A stretch of 17,143 nucleotides of DNA from a bacterium (GTDB lineage: Bacteria > Auribacterota > UBA3054), in the NCBI GenBank assembly GCA_017444325.1, contig JAFSWV010000076.1, forward strand, positions 1 through 17,143, given 5' to 3'. The translations under genes were made by a program, and so were the position numbers. The notes under the pieces are model-generated. The model was not told where the DNA came from, searched no databases, and was given only the letters and a program-made list of their open reading frames with translations. This document shows positions 1 through 6,240 of this stretch, in pieces. Numbering within the stretch: position 1 is the first letter of the stretch; every line of letters begins with the position of its first letter.

Positions 1-250
1 GTTCTCTAAGCGCCAGCATGGTCTTCTTGCCGAGTCTGTTCATGGCCTGCGCCAGGCCGACCGAGACGGTGGTCTTGCCTTCGCCGGCCGGAGTCGGGTT
101 GATGGCCGTGACAAGGATGAGCTTGCCGTCCTTTTTATCCGCCAGTCTGGCGAAGAGGTTCTCGTTCAGTTTGGCTTTGTATTTGCCGTAAAGTTCCAGT
201 TCATCCTCCCCTATCCCCCATTCGGCGGCCAGGTCGGAGATTTTTTTCAT
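1..250 (-). CDS. fhs: Formate--tetrahydrofolate ligase, N-terminal fragment (runs off left edge)
   Basis: This is the first 83 codons of formyltetrahydrofolate synthetase, which makes 10-formyl-THF from formate, THF and ATP in cytosolic one-carbon metabolism (and in the Wood-Ljungdahl pathway where present). The translation contains the family block ELELYGKYKAKL, then KLILVTAINPTPAGEGKTT, the P-loop-like ATP site of this family, then a GLAQAMNRLGKK segment and ALRE at the edge. The reading frame opens at ATG 250-248. Family members normally carry about a dozen more residues of the form SDIEIAQ-xx-K before this Met. Those residues are present just upstream, but in another frame and closed by TAA (see the leader at 252-284). 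The functional start is therefore uncertain: re-initiation at 250, a +1 frameshift, or a sequence error. The product identity is secure; the integrity of the gene is not. Confidence 0.93.
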   Translation of the reverse strand, partial: MKKISDLAAEWGIGEDELELYGKYKAKLNENLFARLADKKDGKLILVTAINPTPAGEGKTTVSVGLAQAMNRLGKKTMLALRE

Positions 251-251
251 C

Positions 252-284
252 TTAGCTTTGGGCGATCTCAATGTCGGACAGCAT
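252..284 (-). other. Out-of-frame fhs N-terminus / 10-codon leader ORF
   Basis: An ATG at 284-282 sits 6 bases after a perfect AAGGAGT ribosome site and encodes MLSDIEIAQS, then TAA at 254-252. SDIEIAQ is the hallmark N-terminus of formate--THF ligase, so this is the ancestral fhs start. The stop is followed by a single G and then the ATG (250) that opens the rest of fhs. Restoring two bases (AGCGCTAAG in place of AGCTAAG) would join the two parts into a normal family N-terminus. Either the genome carries a 2-base deletion with re-initiation across TAAGATG, or a +1 shift occurs at AGC-TAA, or the assembly has an error here. Confidence 0.75.
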
Positions 285-290
285 AGTTTA

Positions 291-297
291 ACTCCTT
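291..297 (-). promoter_or_regulatory. Ribosome binding site for the fhs leader
   Basis: AAGGAGT on the minus strand lies 6 bases from ATG 284-282. This is the reason to regard 284, not 250, as the primary initiation site of fhs. There is no comparable site in front of ATG 250. Confidence 0.75.
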
Positions 298-313
298 ATG
301 TTTATTTGTGTGA

Positions 314-343
314 ATTGTAGCAAAAACAGCAACCTTTTTTCAA
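314..343 (-). promoter_or_regulatory. Sigma70-type promoter for fhs
   Basis: On the minus strand, a -35 of TTGAAA (343-338) and a -10 of TACAAT (319-314) are separated by 18 bases. A TGC just before the -10 makes it an extended -10. Transcription should start near 307, giving a short leader with the ribosome site at 297-291. The promoter occupies the spacer shared with the divergent amidohydrolase gene. Confidence 0.7.
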
Positions 344-369
344 TCTGGGATTATGGTAAGATAGAAGAC

Positions 370-1617
370 ATGAAAAACGAATCCAGCTTGCTTATAAAGG
401 GCGCCGTTTTGAAAGGCGCATCATCTGACGTCAGGATAAGAGACGGTCTTTTCAGCGAGATCGCCCCTTCCCTCTCTCCCCTGCCCGACGAAAATGTCAT
501 CGACGCGCACGGCATGGCGATTACTCCGGCTTTCTACAATCTGCACGGACACGCCGCCATGACGCTTATGCGCGGCTACGCCGACGACCTCGAGCTTTTC
601 ACCTGGCTCAACGAGCACGTCTGGCCCTTCGAGGCTAAGCTTAAAGCCGAGGACATCTACAACGGCACGCGATTGGCGATACTGGAGATGATCAAAAGCG
701 GGACGGTCCACCTTGAGGACATGTACTGGTTCACTTATGAGGCCGCCCGCGCCGCTAAGGAAATGGGCATCCGCGCGAGGATCGGGCTATTGGCCCTCAG
801 CACCAACGGCGACGCGGACAAGCTCAACCGGGAATGCCTTGATCGGATCGACGAGTTCAGAGGGATCGTGAAGATCTCGATCGCGCCGCACGCCGTCTAT
901 ACCGTCAACGAATCAAGGCTTCTGCAATGCCTGCATGCCAGCGAAGAATACGGCCTTGATCTGCACATCCACGCCAGCGAAACGGAAAAGGAAGTCGCGG
1001 ACTGCCAAAAAGAGCACGGCATGTCCCCTGTCGCGTGGCTCGACAAACTTGGGATCCTGAAGGAGACTACGATCCTTGCCCATTGCATACATGTTAGCGA
1101 CGAAGATCTTGAGATCATCGCGAAAAGGAAGTCTTGGGCTGTGCACGTCCCCTTCTCCAATATGAAGCTGGCTTCCGGCGCGTTTCCCTATAAGAGGGTA
1201 AGGGAATTCGGAGTGAAAGCCTGCCTCGGCACGGACGGCTGCTGCTCCAGCAACGATCTAAGCATGTTCGGCGCCATGCGCGGCGCGGCTTATCTCGCCA
1301 AGCTCTTCCATAAAGACCCGACCATCGCTCCGGCTGAGGAAGTTTACGCCATGGCTACGCGCCAGGGCGCCCTGGCCGCGGGCGTGGACGGCGGCGTTAT
1401 CGAGGTCGGAAAAGCGGCGGACTGCCTTTTGATCAACACTGATCTCCCCTGCCTGGTGCCGAACCATAACCTTATATCGAATCTGGTCTATTCCGCCAGC
1501 AGCGAGTGCGTGGACACCGTCATTTGCAACGGCAAGATCTTGATGCGGGGACGCGTGGTTCCTGGCGAAGAGGAGATCATCGCCAAAGCAAGGGAAAGCG
1601 TAAAACGTCTTGCCTGA
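370..1617 (+). CDS. mtaD: Amidohydrolase, 5-methylthioadenosine/S-adenosylhomocysteine deaminase type
   Basis: This is a 415-residue cytosolic metal-dependent hydrolase of the amidohydrolase superfamily. It most resembles MTA/SAH deaminases, which convert methylthioadenosine or S-adenosylhomocysteine to the inosine forms in methionine/SAM salvage. Visible motifs are the metal-binding HGH at residues 59-61 followed by AAMTLMRGYADDLEL, HIHASETEKE near residue 200, AHCIHV, and the metal Asp in LGTDGCCSSNDLSMF (the family usually has GTDGAASNNDLDM). The C-terminal beta-sandwich part ends with VDTVICNGKILMRGRVV. An upstream in-frame ATG at 298 exists, but it lies inside the fhs leader/promoter and would add 24 unconserved residues, so ATG 370 is preferred. 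No strong ribosome site is seen. Its last base abuts the stop codon of an opposing microORF at 1618. metX next door fits a methionine/SAM theme. The exact substrate (MTA, SAH or another aminopurine) is inferred. Confidence 0.85.
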   Translation: MKNESSLLIKGAVLKGASSDVRIRDGLFSEIAPSLSPLPDENVIDAHGMAITPAFYNLHGHAAMTLMRGYADDLELFTWLNEHVWPFEAKLKAEDIYNGTRLAILEMIKSGTVHLEDMYWFTYEAARAAKEMGIRARIGLLALSTNGDADKLNRECLDRIDEFRGIVKISIAPHAVYTVNESRLLQCLHASEEYGLDLHIHASETEKEVADCQKEHGMSPVAWLDKLGILKETTILAHCIHVSDEDLEIIAKRKSWAVHVPFSNMKLASGAFPYKRVREFGVKACLGTDGCCSSNDLSMFGAMRGAAYLAKLFHKDPTIAPAEEVYAMATRQGALAAGVDGGVIEVGKAADCLLINTDLPCLVPNHNLISNLVYSASSECVDTVICNGKILMRGRVVPGEEEIIAKARESVKRLA

Positions 1618-1698
1618 TCAGCAGGTGCGGTACCAATAGACCAGCATCAGAGCCAGCAAGAGCAGCGCGGAAATATTCAGTGCGTTCCAGACCAGCAT
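1618..1698 (-). CDS. Possible 26-residue membrane microprotein downstream of metX
   Basis: After the metX stop (TAA 1703-1701) there are 2 bases and then an ATG (1698-1696) that opens a 26-codon frame ending in TGA at 1620-1618. The peptide begins MLVWNALNISALLLLALMLV and ends YWYRTC, which is one hydrophobic helix with an aromatic/Arg end, as in a small single-pass membrane protein. An AAGAG about 9 bases before the ATG, within the end of metX, could serve as a ribosome site, or translation could be coupled to metX. The frame ends exactly where the convergent amidohydrolase gene ends, so it fills the whole space between the two genes. I recognise no family. It could be a chance ORF. Confidence 0.4.
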   Translation of the reverse strand: MLVWNALNISALLLLALMLVYWYRTC

Positions 1699-1700
1699 AA

Positions 1701-2936
1701 TTAGAAACTCTTGTTGTAATTGCGGTAAACTCTCTCCAGGAAACTGGAGACTAAGCTTTCATATTTTTGGTAATCGATCAAAAAGCCGTCGTGGCCTTTT
1801 TCGCTGTCCACTTCGTTGAATTCCACGATCTTTCCCTGGCGGCGCAAAGCTTCCGCGACTTCCAGGGTCTCTTTGGTCGGGAAGAGCCAGTCGGTCCTGA
1901 AAGAAAGCAGGAGCGTCAGGCATTTGAAGTTCGCCACGGCGTCGTCCAAGGTCTCCCCTTCCCTCACCAGATCGTAATCGTCCAGGGCTTCCGTGATGTA
2001 GATGTAGCTGTTGGCGTCGAAGCGCTTCACGAACGTCGTGCCCTGATGTTCGAGATAGCTCTCCACTTCGAACTGGTCGGTGACTTTGCCGTTCCTCTGC
2101 TGTTTGCGGCGGCCGAATTTGGCGCGCATGCTCTGCTGGGAAAGGTAGGTGATGTGCGCGATCATTCTCGCCACGCCCAAGCCTCCGGCCGGCGGATCGT
2201 TGTCGGGATAGTCCCCTCCCCTCCACTTGGGATCTAACCTGATGGACTGGCGCTCGACTTCCGAAAAAGCGATGCCTTGCGGGGAAAGGTGCGCGTTGGT
2301 CGCGACCGCGACGATGGCGCTAAGATTGTCGGGATATCTTCTGGCCCATTCCAGGGTCATCATGCCGCCCATGGAGCCGCCCACGACCGCTAATAGCCTA
2401 CTGATGCCGAAATGATCAATAACCAGTTTCTGCACGTTGACCGCGTCGCCGAAAGTGTATTCCGGGAAGCTCATGTTGTAGCGCTTCCTGGTCCTGGGAT
2501 TGATGGAGGCAGGGCTCGTGGTGTGAGGAGGCGCGCCCTCTACAGGCGGATAGACATCGTTGCTGCAGCCGCCCAGATTGTTGGTGCAGATGACGAAGTA
2601 TTTGTTCGTGTCGATGGCTTTCCCCGGGCCGATCAGATTGCTCCACCAGCCGGCTTTTTCCGTGGGATAGTAAGTGTAGTAGCCGCAGCAGTGGGAGTCG
2701 CCTGTCAGGGCGTGGATGACGAGGATGGCGTTGTCTTTCGCTTTGTTCAGAGTGCCGAAGGTCTCGTAGATCACGTCGAGTTCGGGAAGGCTCTCGCCGT
2801 TTTCCAATTGGAAGGGCTTGTCGAGGTGCAGGACCTGCTTGACGCTTAGGAGACGCGGGCCTTCGTCATTAGTCAGCGACGCTACGCTCGGATCTTCCCA
2901 GCTGTTGTTAACATCAATGTTTTTCTTGGCTTTCAC
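1701..2936 (-). CDS. metX: Homoserine O-acetyltransferase (MetX-type alpha/beta hydrolase fold)
   Basis: This enzyme activates homoserine by acylation (normally from acetyl-CoA) for methionine synthesis in the cytosol. Seen in the translation are the family entry VIYETFGTLN, HALTGDSH, the GWWxxxIGPGKAIDT segment, the nucleophile elbow GGSMGGM, the catalytic Asp in FRTDWLFP and the catalytic His in GHDGFL near the C-terminus. The loop after NLGGC is odd: instead of the usual short yGTTGPASINP it reads SNDVYPPVEGAPPH then TTSPASINP, roughly a dozen residues longer, with Ser where the conserved Gly stands. The start is uncertain. The frame is open to a TTG at 2972, but that codon lies inside a terminator hairpin, so GTG 2936 just after the T-run is the first plausible start. 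No well-spaced ribosome site is visible. It lies downstream of the tRNA-Thr/Tyr pair on the same strand. The acyl donor (acetyl versus succinyl) cannot be fixed by eye. Confidence 0.88.
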   Translation of the reverse strand: MKAKKNIDVNNSWEDPSVASLTNDEGPRLLSVKQVLHLDKPFQLENGESLPELDVIYETFGTLNKAKDNAILVIHALTGDSHCCGYYTYYPTEKAGWWSNLIGPGKAIDTNKYFVICTNNLGGCSNDVYPPVEGAPPHTTSPASINPRTRKRYNMSFPEYTFGDAVNVQKLVIDHFGISRLLAVVGGSMGGMMTLEWARRYPDNLSAIVAVATNAHLSPQGIAFSEVERQSIRLDPKWRGGDYPDNDPPAGGLGVARMIAHITYLSQQSMRAKFGRRKQQRNGKVTDQFEVESYLEHQGTTFVKRFDANSYIYITEALDDYDLVREGETLDDAVANFKCLTLLLSFRTDWLFPTKETLEVAEALRRQGKIVEFNEVDSEKGHDGFLIDYQKYESLVSSFLERVYRNYNKSF

Positions 2937-2945
2937 CCTCTTTTT

Positions 2946-2977
2946 AAAAAAAGAGTCCGCTGCTAAAAGCAACGGAC
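2946..2977 (-). terminator. Rho-independent terminator after the tRNA-Thr/Tyr unit
   Basis: On the minus strand, a 9-bp stem pairs GTCCGTTGC (2977-2969) with GCAGCGGAC (2963-2955) around a TTTTA loop, with one G-U pair. It is followed by TC and seven T residues. It ends the tRNA transcript about 60 bases after tRNA-Tyr and immediately before metX. Confidence 0.85.
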
Positions 2978-2993
2978 CCGCTTGACCTTTAGC
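2962..2993 (-). promoter_or_regulatory. Possible antiterminator pairing overlapping the terminator
   Basis: GCTAAAGG (2993-2986) can pair over 8 bp (one G-U) with CTTTTAGC (2969-2962). The second segment is the loop plus the inner bases of both terminator arms, so the two structures exclude each other. The arrangement resembles a terminator/antiterminator leader for metX. It is weaker than the terminator stem and could be fortuitous. Confidence 0.3.
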
Positions 2994-3038
2994 TATGTTT
3001 TACGTGGAGCAATTGTCGTAAATACCCACGAAATAAAA

Positions 3039-3123
3039 TGGTGGAGGGGGATGGGATCGAACCATCGAAGGCAGTGCCAACAGATTTACAGTCTGCCCCG
3101 TTTGACCACTTCGGTACCCCTCC
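3039..3123 (-). tRNA. tRNA-Tyr (GTA)
   Basis: This is an 85-nt class II tRNA with acceptor GGAGGGG/CCCCTCC, discriminator A and encoded CCA (3041-3039). It has a D-arm with GTGGTCAAAC, anticodon GTA at 3089-3087 in loop CTGTAAA, a long variable arm and T-loop TTCGATC. It lies 27 bases downstream of tRNA-Thr and is probably co-transcribed with it. Confidence 0.97.
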
Positions 3124-3150
3124 ACGAGTTTAATTTTCGTTTTAAAGATC

Positions 3151-3226
3151 TGGAGCCGAAAATCGGACTTGAACCGATGACCTGCGGTTTACAAAACCGC
3201 CGCTCTACCGACTGAGCTATTCCGGC
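3151..3226 (-). tRNA. tRNA-Thr (TGT)
   Basis: This is a 76-nt tRNA with acceptor GCCGGAA/TTTCGGC (one G-U), D-arm GCTCAGTCGGTAGAGC, anticodon stem GCGGT/ACCGC, loop TTTGTAA with anticodon TGT at 3193-3191, T-loop TTCAAGT and encoded CCA. It is the first gene of the tRNA-Thr/tRNA-Tyr unit. Confidence 0.97.
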
Positions 3227-3251
3227 TCTGCGATTTTCAAAGCATGGGAAG

Positions 3252-3280
3252 ATTGTATTAAAAGAGCGTTTGAAAGTCAA
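3252..3280 (-). promoter_or_regulatory. Sigma70 promoter of the tRNA-Thr/Tyr unit
   Basis: TTGACT (3280-3275) and TACAAT (3257-3252) are separated by exactly 17 bases on the minus strand, close to the ideal consensus. The predicted start is near 3245, about 20 bases before tRNA-Thr. The -35 begins only 12 bases after the argJ stop codon. No terminator separates them, so read-through from argJ is also possible. Confidence 0.85.
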
Positions 3281-3292
3281 GGGAAGATCGGC

Positions 3293-4492
3293 TTACGTAT
3301 AGTCGACGTTGATGTCGATATAGCCGTGCGTCATGTCGCAGGTCCAGGCTGTGAAGGAAGCGTTGCCTTCCTTCAGGACCAATCTCACGAAGACTTCCTT
3401 CTGGCGGTAAACTTCCGCGAGCTTTTCCCTCGGCGTTCCGGAATTCATACCGCCCAGCGCCGCGGGAAGATTCCCCATGTAGAGATCGACGGAATACTGG
3501 TCGTAAGGAACGCCCGCCCTGCCGGCCGCCGCCAGGATCCTTCCCCAGTTGGGGTCGCCGCCGCAGATGGAGGTTTTCACCAAGGGCGAATTGGCGATGG
3601 TCTTGGCGATGATCTCAGCGTCTTTGACCGTTTTCGCGCCTTCCACGGTCACTTCCACGAACTTAGTGGCGCCCTCGCCGTCCCTGGCGATGTCCTTGGC
3701 TAATTCTATGCAGGCGTCCGTCAGCGCATTTTCAAAAGCGGCGATGTCTTCCTTGCTCTCAAGGCTGATCCCGCTCTCGCCGGAAGCGAACAGGAAAGCG
3801 GAATCGTTGGTGGAAGTGTCGCCGTCCACGGAAACATGGTTGAAGCTCGCTTTCACGGCTTTGGAGAACATTTCCTGCAAAAGCGTCTGCTCGATCTTTG
3901 CGTCGGTCGTCATATACGCCAGCATGGTGGCCATGTTAGGCGCGATCATGCCGGAGCCTTTGCACATGCCGCCGATTTTGACGGTGCCGCCCGACAGTTT
4001 CACGTCGCGCCTGACCTGCTTCTTAACCAGGTCGGTGGTGAGGATGCCTTCCGCGGCGTCGGAGTCGGCTTTGGCGGAATTTTCCAGGCATTTCACGATC
4101 TTGGGAATGCCACTTATGATCTTTTCGACCGGCAGGAATTTGCCGATGCAGCCGGTGGAGCAGACGTAAACTTCCTCTACGGCGCAGTTCAATTCTTTGG
4201 CTAAAGCAACGGCCGTCGCTCTCGCGTCGGCAAGGCCCTTGTCCCCTGTCGCGGCGTTGGCGTTGCCGGAATTGGTTATGATGGCGCGGAACTTGCCGGA
4301 ACGCAAATGCTCCTTGTCAAGGATGACGGGCGCCGCGCAGCAGAGGTTCTGCGTGAAAGTGGCGGCGATCGCCGCGCCTTTGGGGCAGACCAGAAGCGTC
4401 AGGTCCTTTTTTTCCGCTTTGATGCCGCAGTTTATGGAAGCGGCCAGAAACCCTTCGGGATAAAGGGCGCCAAGTTTTTCATTATCTTTCAT
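3293..4492 (-). CDS. argJ: Bifunctional glutamate N-acetyltransferase / amino-acid N-acetyltransferase (ornithine acetyltransferase)
   Basis: ArgJ recycles the acetyl group from N-acetylornithine to glutamate in arginine biosynthesis. Some members also use acetyl-CoA. The 399-residue length is normal. The signature KGSGMIAPNMATMLAYMTTDA-type block is present. The Ntn-type self-cleavage site is expected between Ala and Thr of NMATML, freeing Thr as nucleophile of the beta chain. STGCIGKFLP matches the oxyanion-hole region (family STGVIG). CGGDPNWGRILAAAGRAG and the C-terminal WTCDMTHGYIDINVDYT are family-typical. The start lies 5 bases after the proS stop with no clear ribosome site, which suggests translational coupling to proS. 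Other arg genes are absent, so this copy is not in an arg operon here. Whether it is mono- or bifunctional cannot be read from sequence. Confidence 0.96.
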   Translation of the reverse strand: MKDNEKLGALYPEGFLAASINCGIKAEKKDLTLLVCPKGAAIAATFTQNLCCAAPVILDKEHLRSGKFRAIITNSGNANAATGDKGLADARATAVALAKELNCAVEEVYVCSTGCIGKFLPVEKIISGIPKIVKCLENSAKADSDAAEGILTTDLVKKQVRRDVKLSGGTVKIGGMCKGSGMIAPNMATMLAYMTTDAKIEQTLLQEMFSKAVKASFNHVSVDGDTSTNDSAFLFASGESGISLESKEDIAAFENALTDACIELAKDIARDGEGATKFVEVTVEGAKTVKDAEIIAKTIANSPLVKTSICGGDPNWGRILAAAGRAGVPYDQYSVDLYMGNLPAALGGMNSGTPREKLAEVYRQKEVFVRLVLKEGNASFTAWTCDMTHGYIDINVDYT

Positions 4493-4497
4493 AATGA

Positions 4498-6225
4498 TCA
4501 GGGGCAGGTGGAGTAGATCTGTTCGATCTCGGATAAGGCGTTTTCCGCCGGAATGAGCGCGCCCTTGCCTTCGTCGCAGCGGCGCTTCACTTCGACCATG
4601 CCGTTGGCTAAATTCTTGGAACCTATAGTCACTCTCACCGGGAAGCCGATGAGGTCGCTGTCTTTGAATTTGAAGCCGGGCTTCTGGTCGCGGTCATCTA
4701 AGATGACGGAATAGCCTTTCTCTTTCAAGGCAACGTATAGTTCCTCGGCTTTCTTGACGACGGCTTCGTCGCCGAGGTCCAGTATCTGCACGACCATGTC
4801 GTAAGGCGCGATGGCTTTCGGCCACCTGATGCCGAAGTCGTCGTGGCAGCTTTCCACCGCCGCGGCGACGGTCCTGCCGACGCCCAGGCCGTAGCAGCCC
4901 ATGATGAAGGGCTTTTCATTGTTGTTCTCGTCGGAATACGTGGCGCCCATGGCGGAACTGTACTTCGTGCCGAGCTGGAAGATGTTGCCGACTTCGATGC
5001 CGCGGCATTCCGTCATCGGTTTACCGCACTTCGGGCAGAGGTCGCCTTCTTTCATGACGGCGAGATCCTGATATTCCGCCCAGGGGAGATCCCTTGCTGG
5101 ATTGACGTTCACATAGTGGTAGCCTTCCTCGTTCGCTCCGGTGGCGGCGCCGACCAAGTTCTTGACGGTCAGGTCGAAATAGACTTTCCAGCCTTCCACC
5201 TTGTTGAGGTCGATGGGGCCGCAGAAGCCGGGAGCGATCTTGCCTTTGAAAGATTCCAAAAGTTTGTCCCCCGCCAGGGCCGGCGCGCAGCCGACTATCC
5301 TGGAAAGCTTCGCTTCATTGACTTCCCTGTCCCCTCTTATGAAGACGATGACGAGCTGGCCGTCACAGTCGAAGAGCGTAGCCTTGATAGTCTGGCTCTG
5401 CTTCAGTTTCAGGAATTCCGCCAGCTTCTCAATGGTGTTGGCGTGCGGCGTGGCGACTTTTTCGATCGCTTTGTCGTTGGCTTCCTGAGGGAGGTCGAGG
5501 ATCTTGCCGTCCGCCGTTTCGTCGGTGGCGGTGTAGCCGCAGGCTTCGTCCGGGCAGGAAAGGATCAGCGATTCGCCGGTCTTGGCCAGGACCATCAGTT
5601 CGTGCGCGACTTTGCCGCCGATGGCGCCCGAGTGTCCGATGACGACTCGGGTGTCGAGGCCGGCTCTTTTGAAGATCTTCTTGTAGGCTTCGCAGACAAT
5701 GGCGTAGTATCTCTCAAGGTCTTCCTGGCTGGTGTGGAAGGAGTATCCGTCCTTCATGATGAATTCGCGGCTGCGCATGACGCCGAAACGGGGCCTCACT
5801 TCATCGCGGAACTTCAGCTGGATGTGATAGACTGCGAACGGCAGCTGCTTGTAGGAACGTATTTCTCTTCTGGCGAGGTCTGTCACGGTCTCCTCGTGCG
5901 TCGGGCAGAGGATGTAGTCGTGGTCGTGACGGTCTCTGACGACCATCATTTCTTTGCCGTAGGCGAAGCGGCGGCCGGATTCCTCCCAGAGTTCGCTGGG
6001 AGCGAGAATCGGCATCAGGATCTCCTGCATATCGACTTTCGCGAGCTCTTCCCTGATGATCTTTTCAAGCTTTAAAAGCACGTTCTGTCCGGCAGGCAGA
6101 TATTCGTAAAGACCGGAACCGACTTTTCTGATGAGACCGGCGCGGGCCATCAGGATGTGACTGATGACCTCCGCGTCCTTGGGGCTGTCCTTCATGGTGG
6201 GCAGCAAAGCCTTAGACCAGCGCAT
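4498..6225 (-). CDS. proS: Prolyl-tRNA synthetase, bacterial type with editing (INS) domain
   Basis: This is a 575-residue class II aminoacyl-tRNA synthetase that charges tRNA-Pro in the cytosol. Seen are the N-terminal MRWSKALLPTMKDSPKDAEVISHILMARAGLIRKVGSGLYEYLPAG-type opening, the TxE region CPTHEETVTDL, motif 2 (FRDEVRPRFGVMRSREFIMKDGYSFH region) and motif 3 (GCYGLGVGRTVAAAVE). An insertion of about 170 residues between motifs 2 and 3 contains the YbaK-like deacylation domain that clears Ala-tRNA-Pro. The C-terminal anticodon-binding domain ends the protein. The start has a strong AAGGAG site 5 bases upstream, in the 15-base gap after the tolC stop. It lies in the same run as the efflux genes and argJ, apparently as a housekeeping passenger. 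Confidence 0.97.
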   Translation of the reverse strand: MRWSKALLPTMKDSPKDAEVISHILMARAGLIRKVGSGLYEYLPAGQNVLLKLEKIIREELAKVDMQEILMPILAPSELWEESGRRFAYGKEMMVVRDRHDHDYILCPTHEETVTDLARREIRSYKQLPFAVYHIQLKFRDEVRPRFGVMRSREFIMKDGYSFHTSQEDLERYYAIVCEAYKKIFKRAGLDTRVVIGHSGAIGGKVAHELMVLAKTGESLILSCPDEACGYTATDETADGKILDLPQEANDKAIEKVATPHANTIEKLAEFLKLKQSQTIKATLFDCDGQLVIVFIRGDREVNEAKLSRIVGCAPALAGDKLLESFKGKIAPGFCGPIDLNKVEGWKVYFDLTVKNLVGAATGANEEGYHYVNVNPARDLPWAEYQDLAVMKEGDLCPKCGKPMTECRGIEVGNIFQLGTKYSSAMGATYSDENNNEKPFIMGCYGLGVGRTVAAAVESCHDDFGIRWPKAIAPYDMVVQILDLGDEAVVKKAEELYVALKEKGYSVILDDRDQKPGFKFKDSDLIGFPVRVTIGSKNLANGMVEVKRRCDEGKGALIPAENALSEIEQIYSTCP

Positions 6226-6240
6226 AAAACTCCTTAGATC

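Noticed and set aside
298..369. Upstream ATG at 298 as start of the amidohydrolase
   Set aside because: It would add 24 unconserved residues and lies within the fhs leader and promoter; homologues begin near the residue encoded at 370.
2937..2972. TTG at 2972 as start of metX
   Set aside because: The codon is inside the left arm of a strong terminator hairpin, has no ribosome site, and the added residues are unconserved.
2946..3040. SAM riboswitch or T-box upstream of metX
   Set aside because: Only about 60 bases lie between tRNA-Tyr and the terminator, and none of the conserved core elements of those RNAs is visible.
4843..6075. Long open frame (about 410 codons) on the plus strand opposite proS
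   Set aside because: It mirrors the codon bias of proS, its translation is low-complexity with no recognisable motif, and proS is certain.
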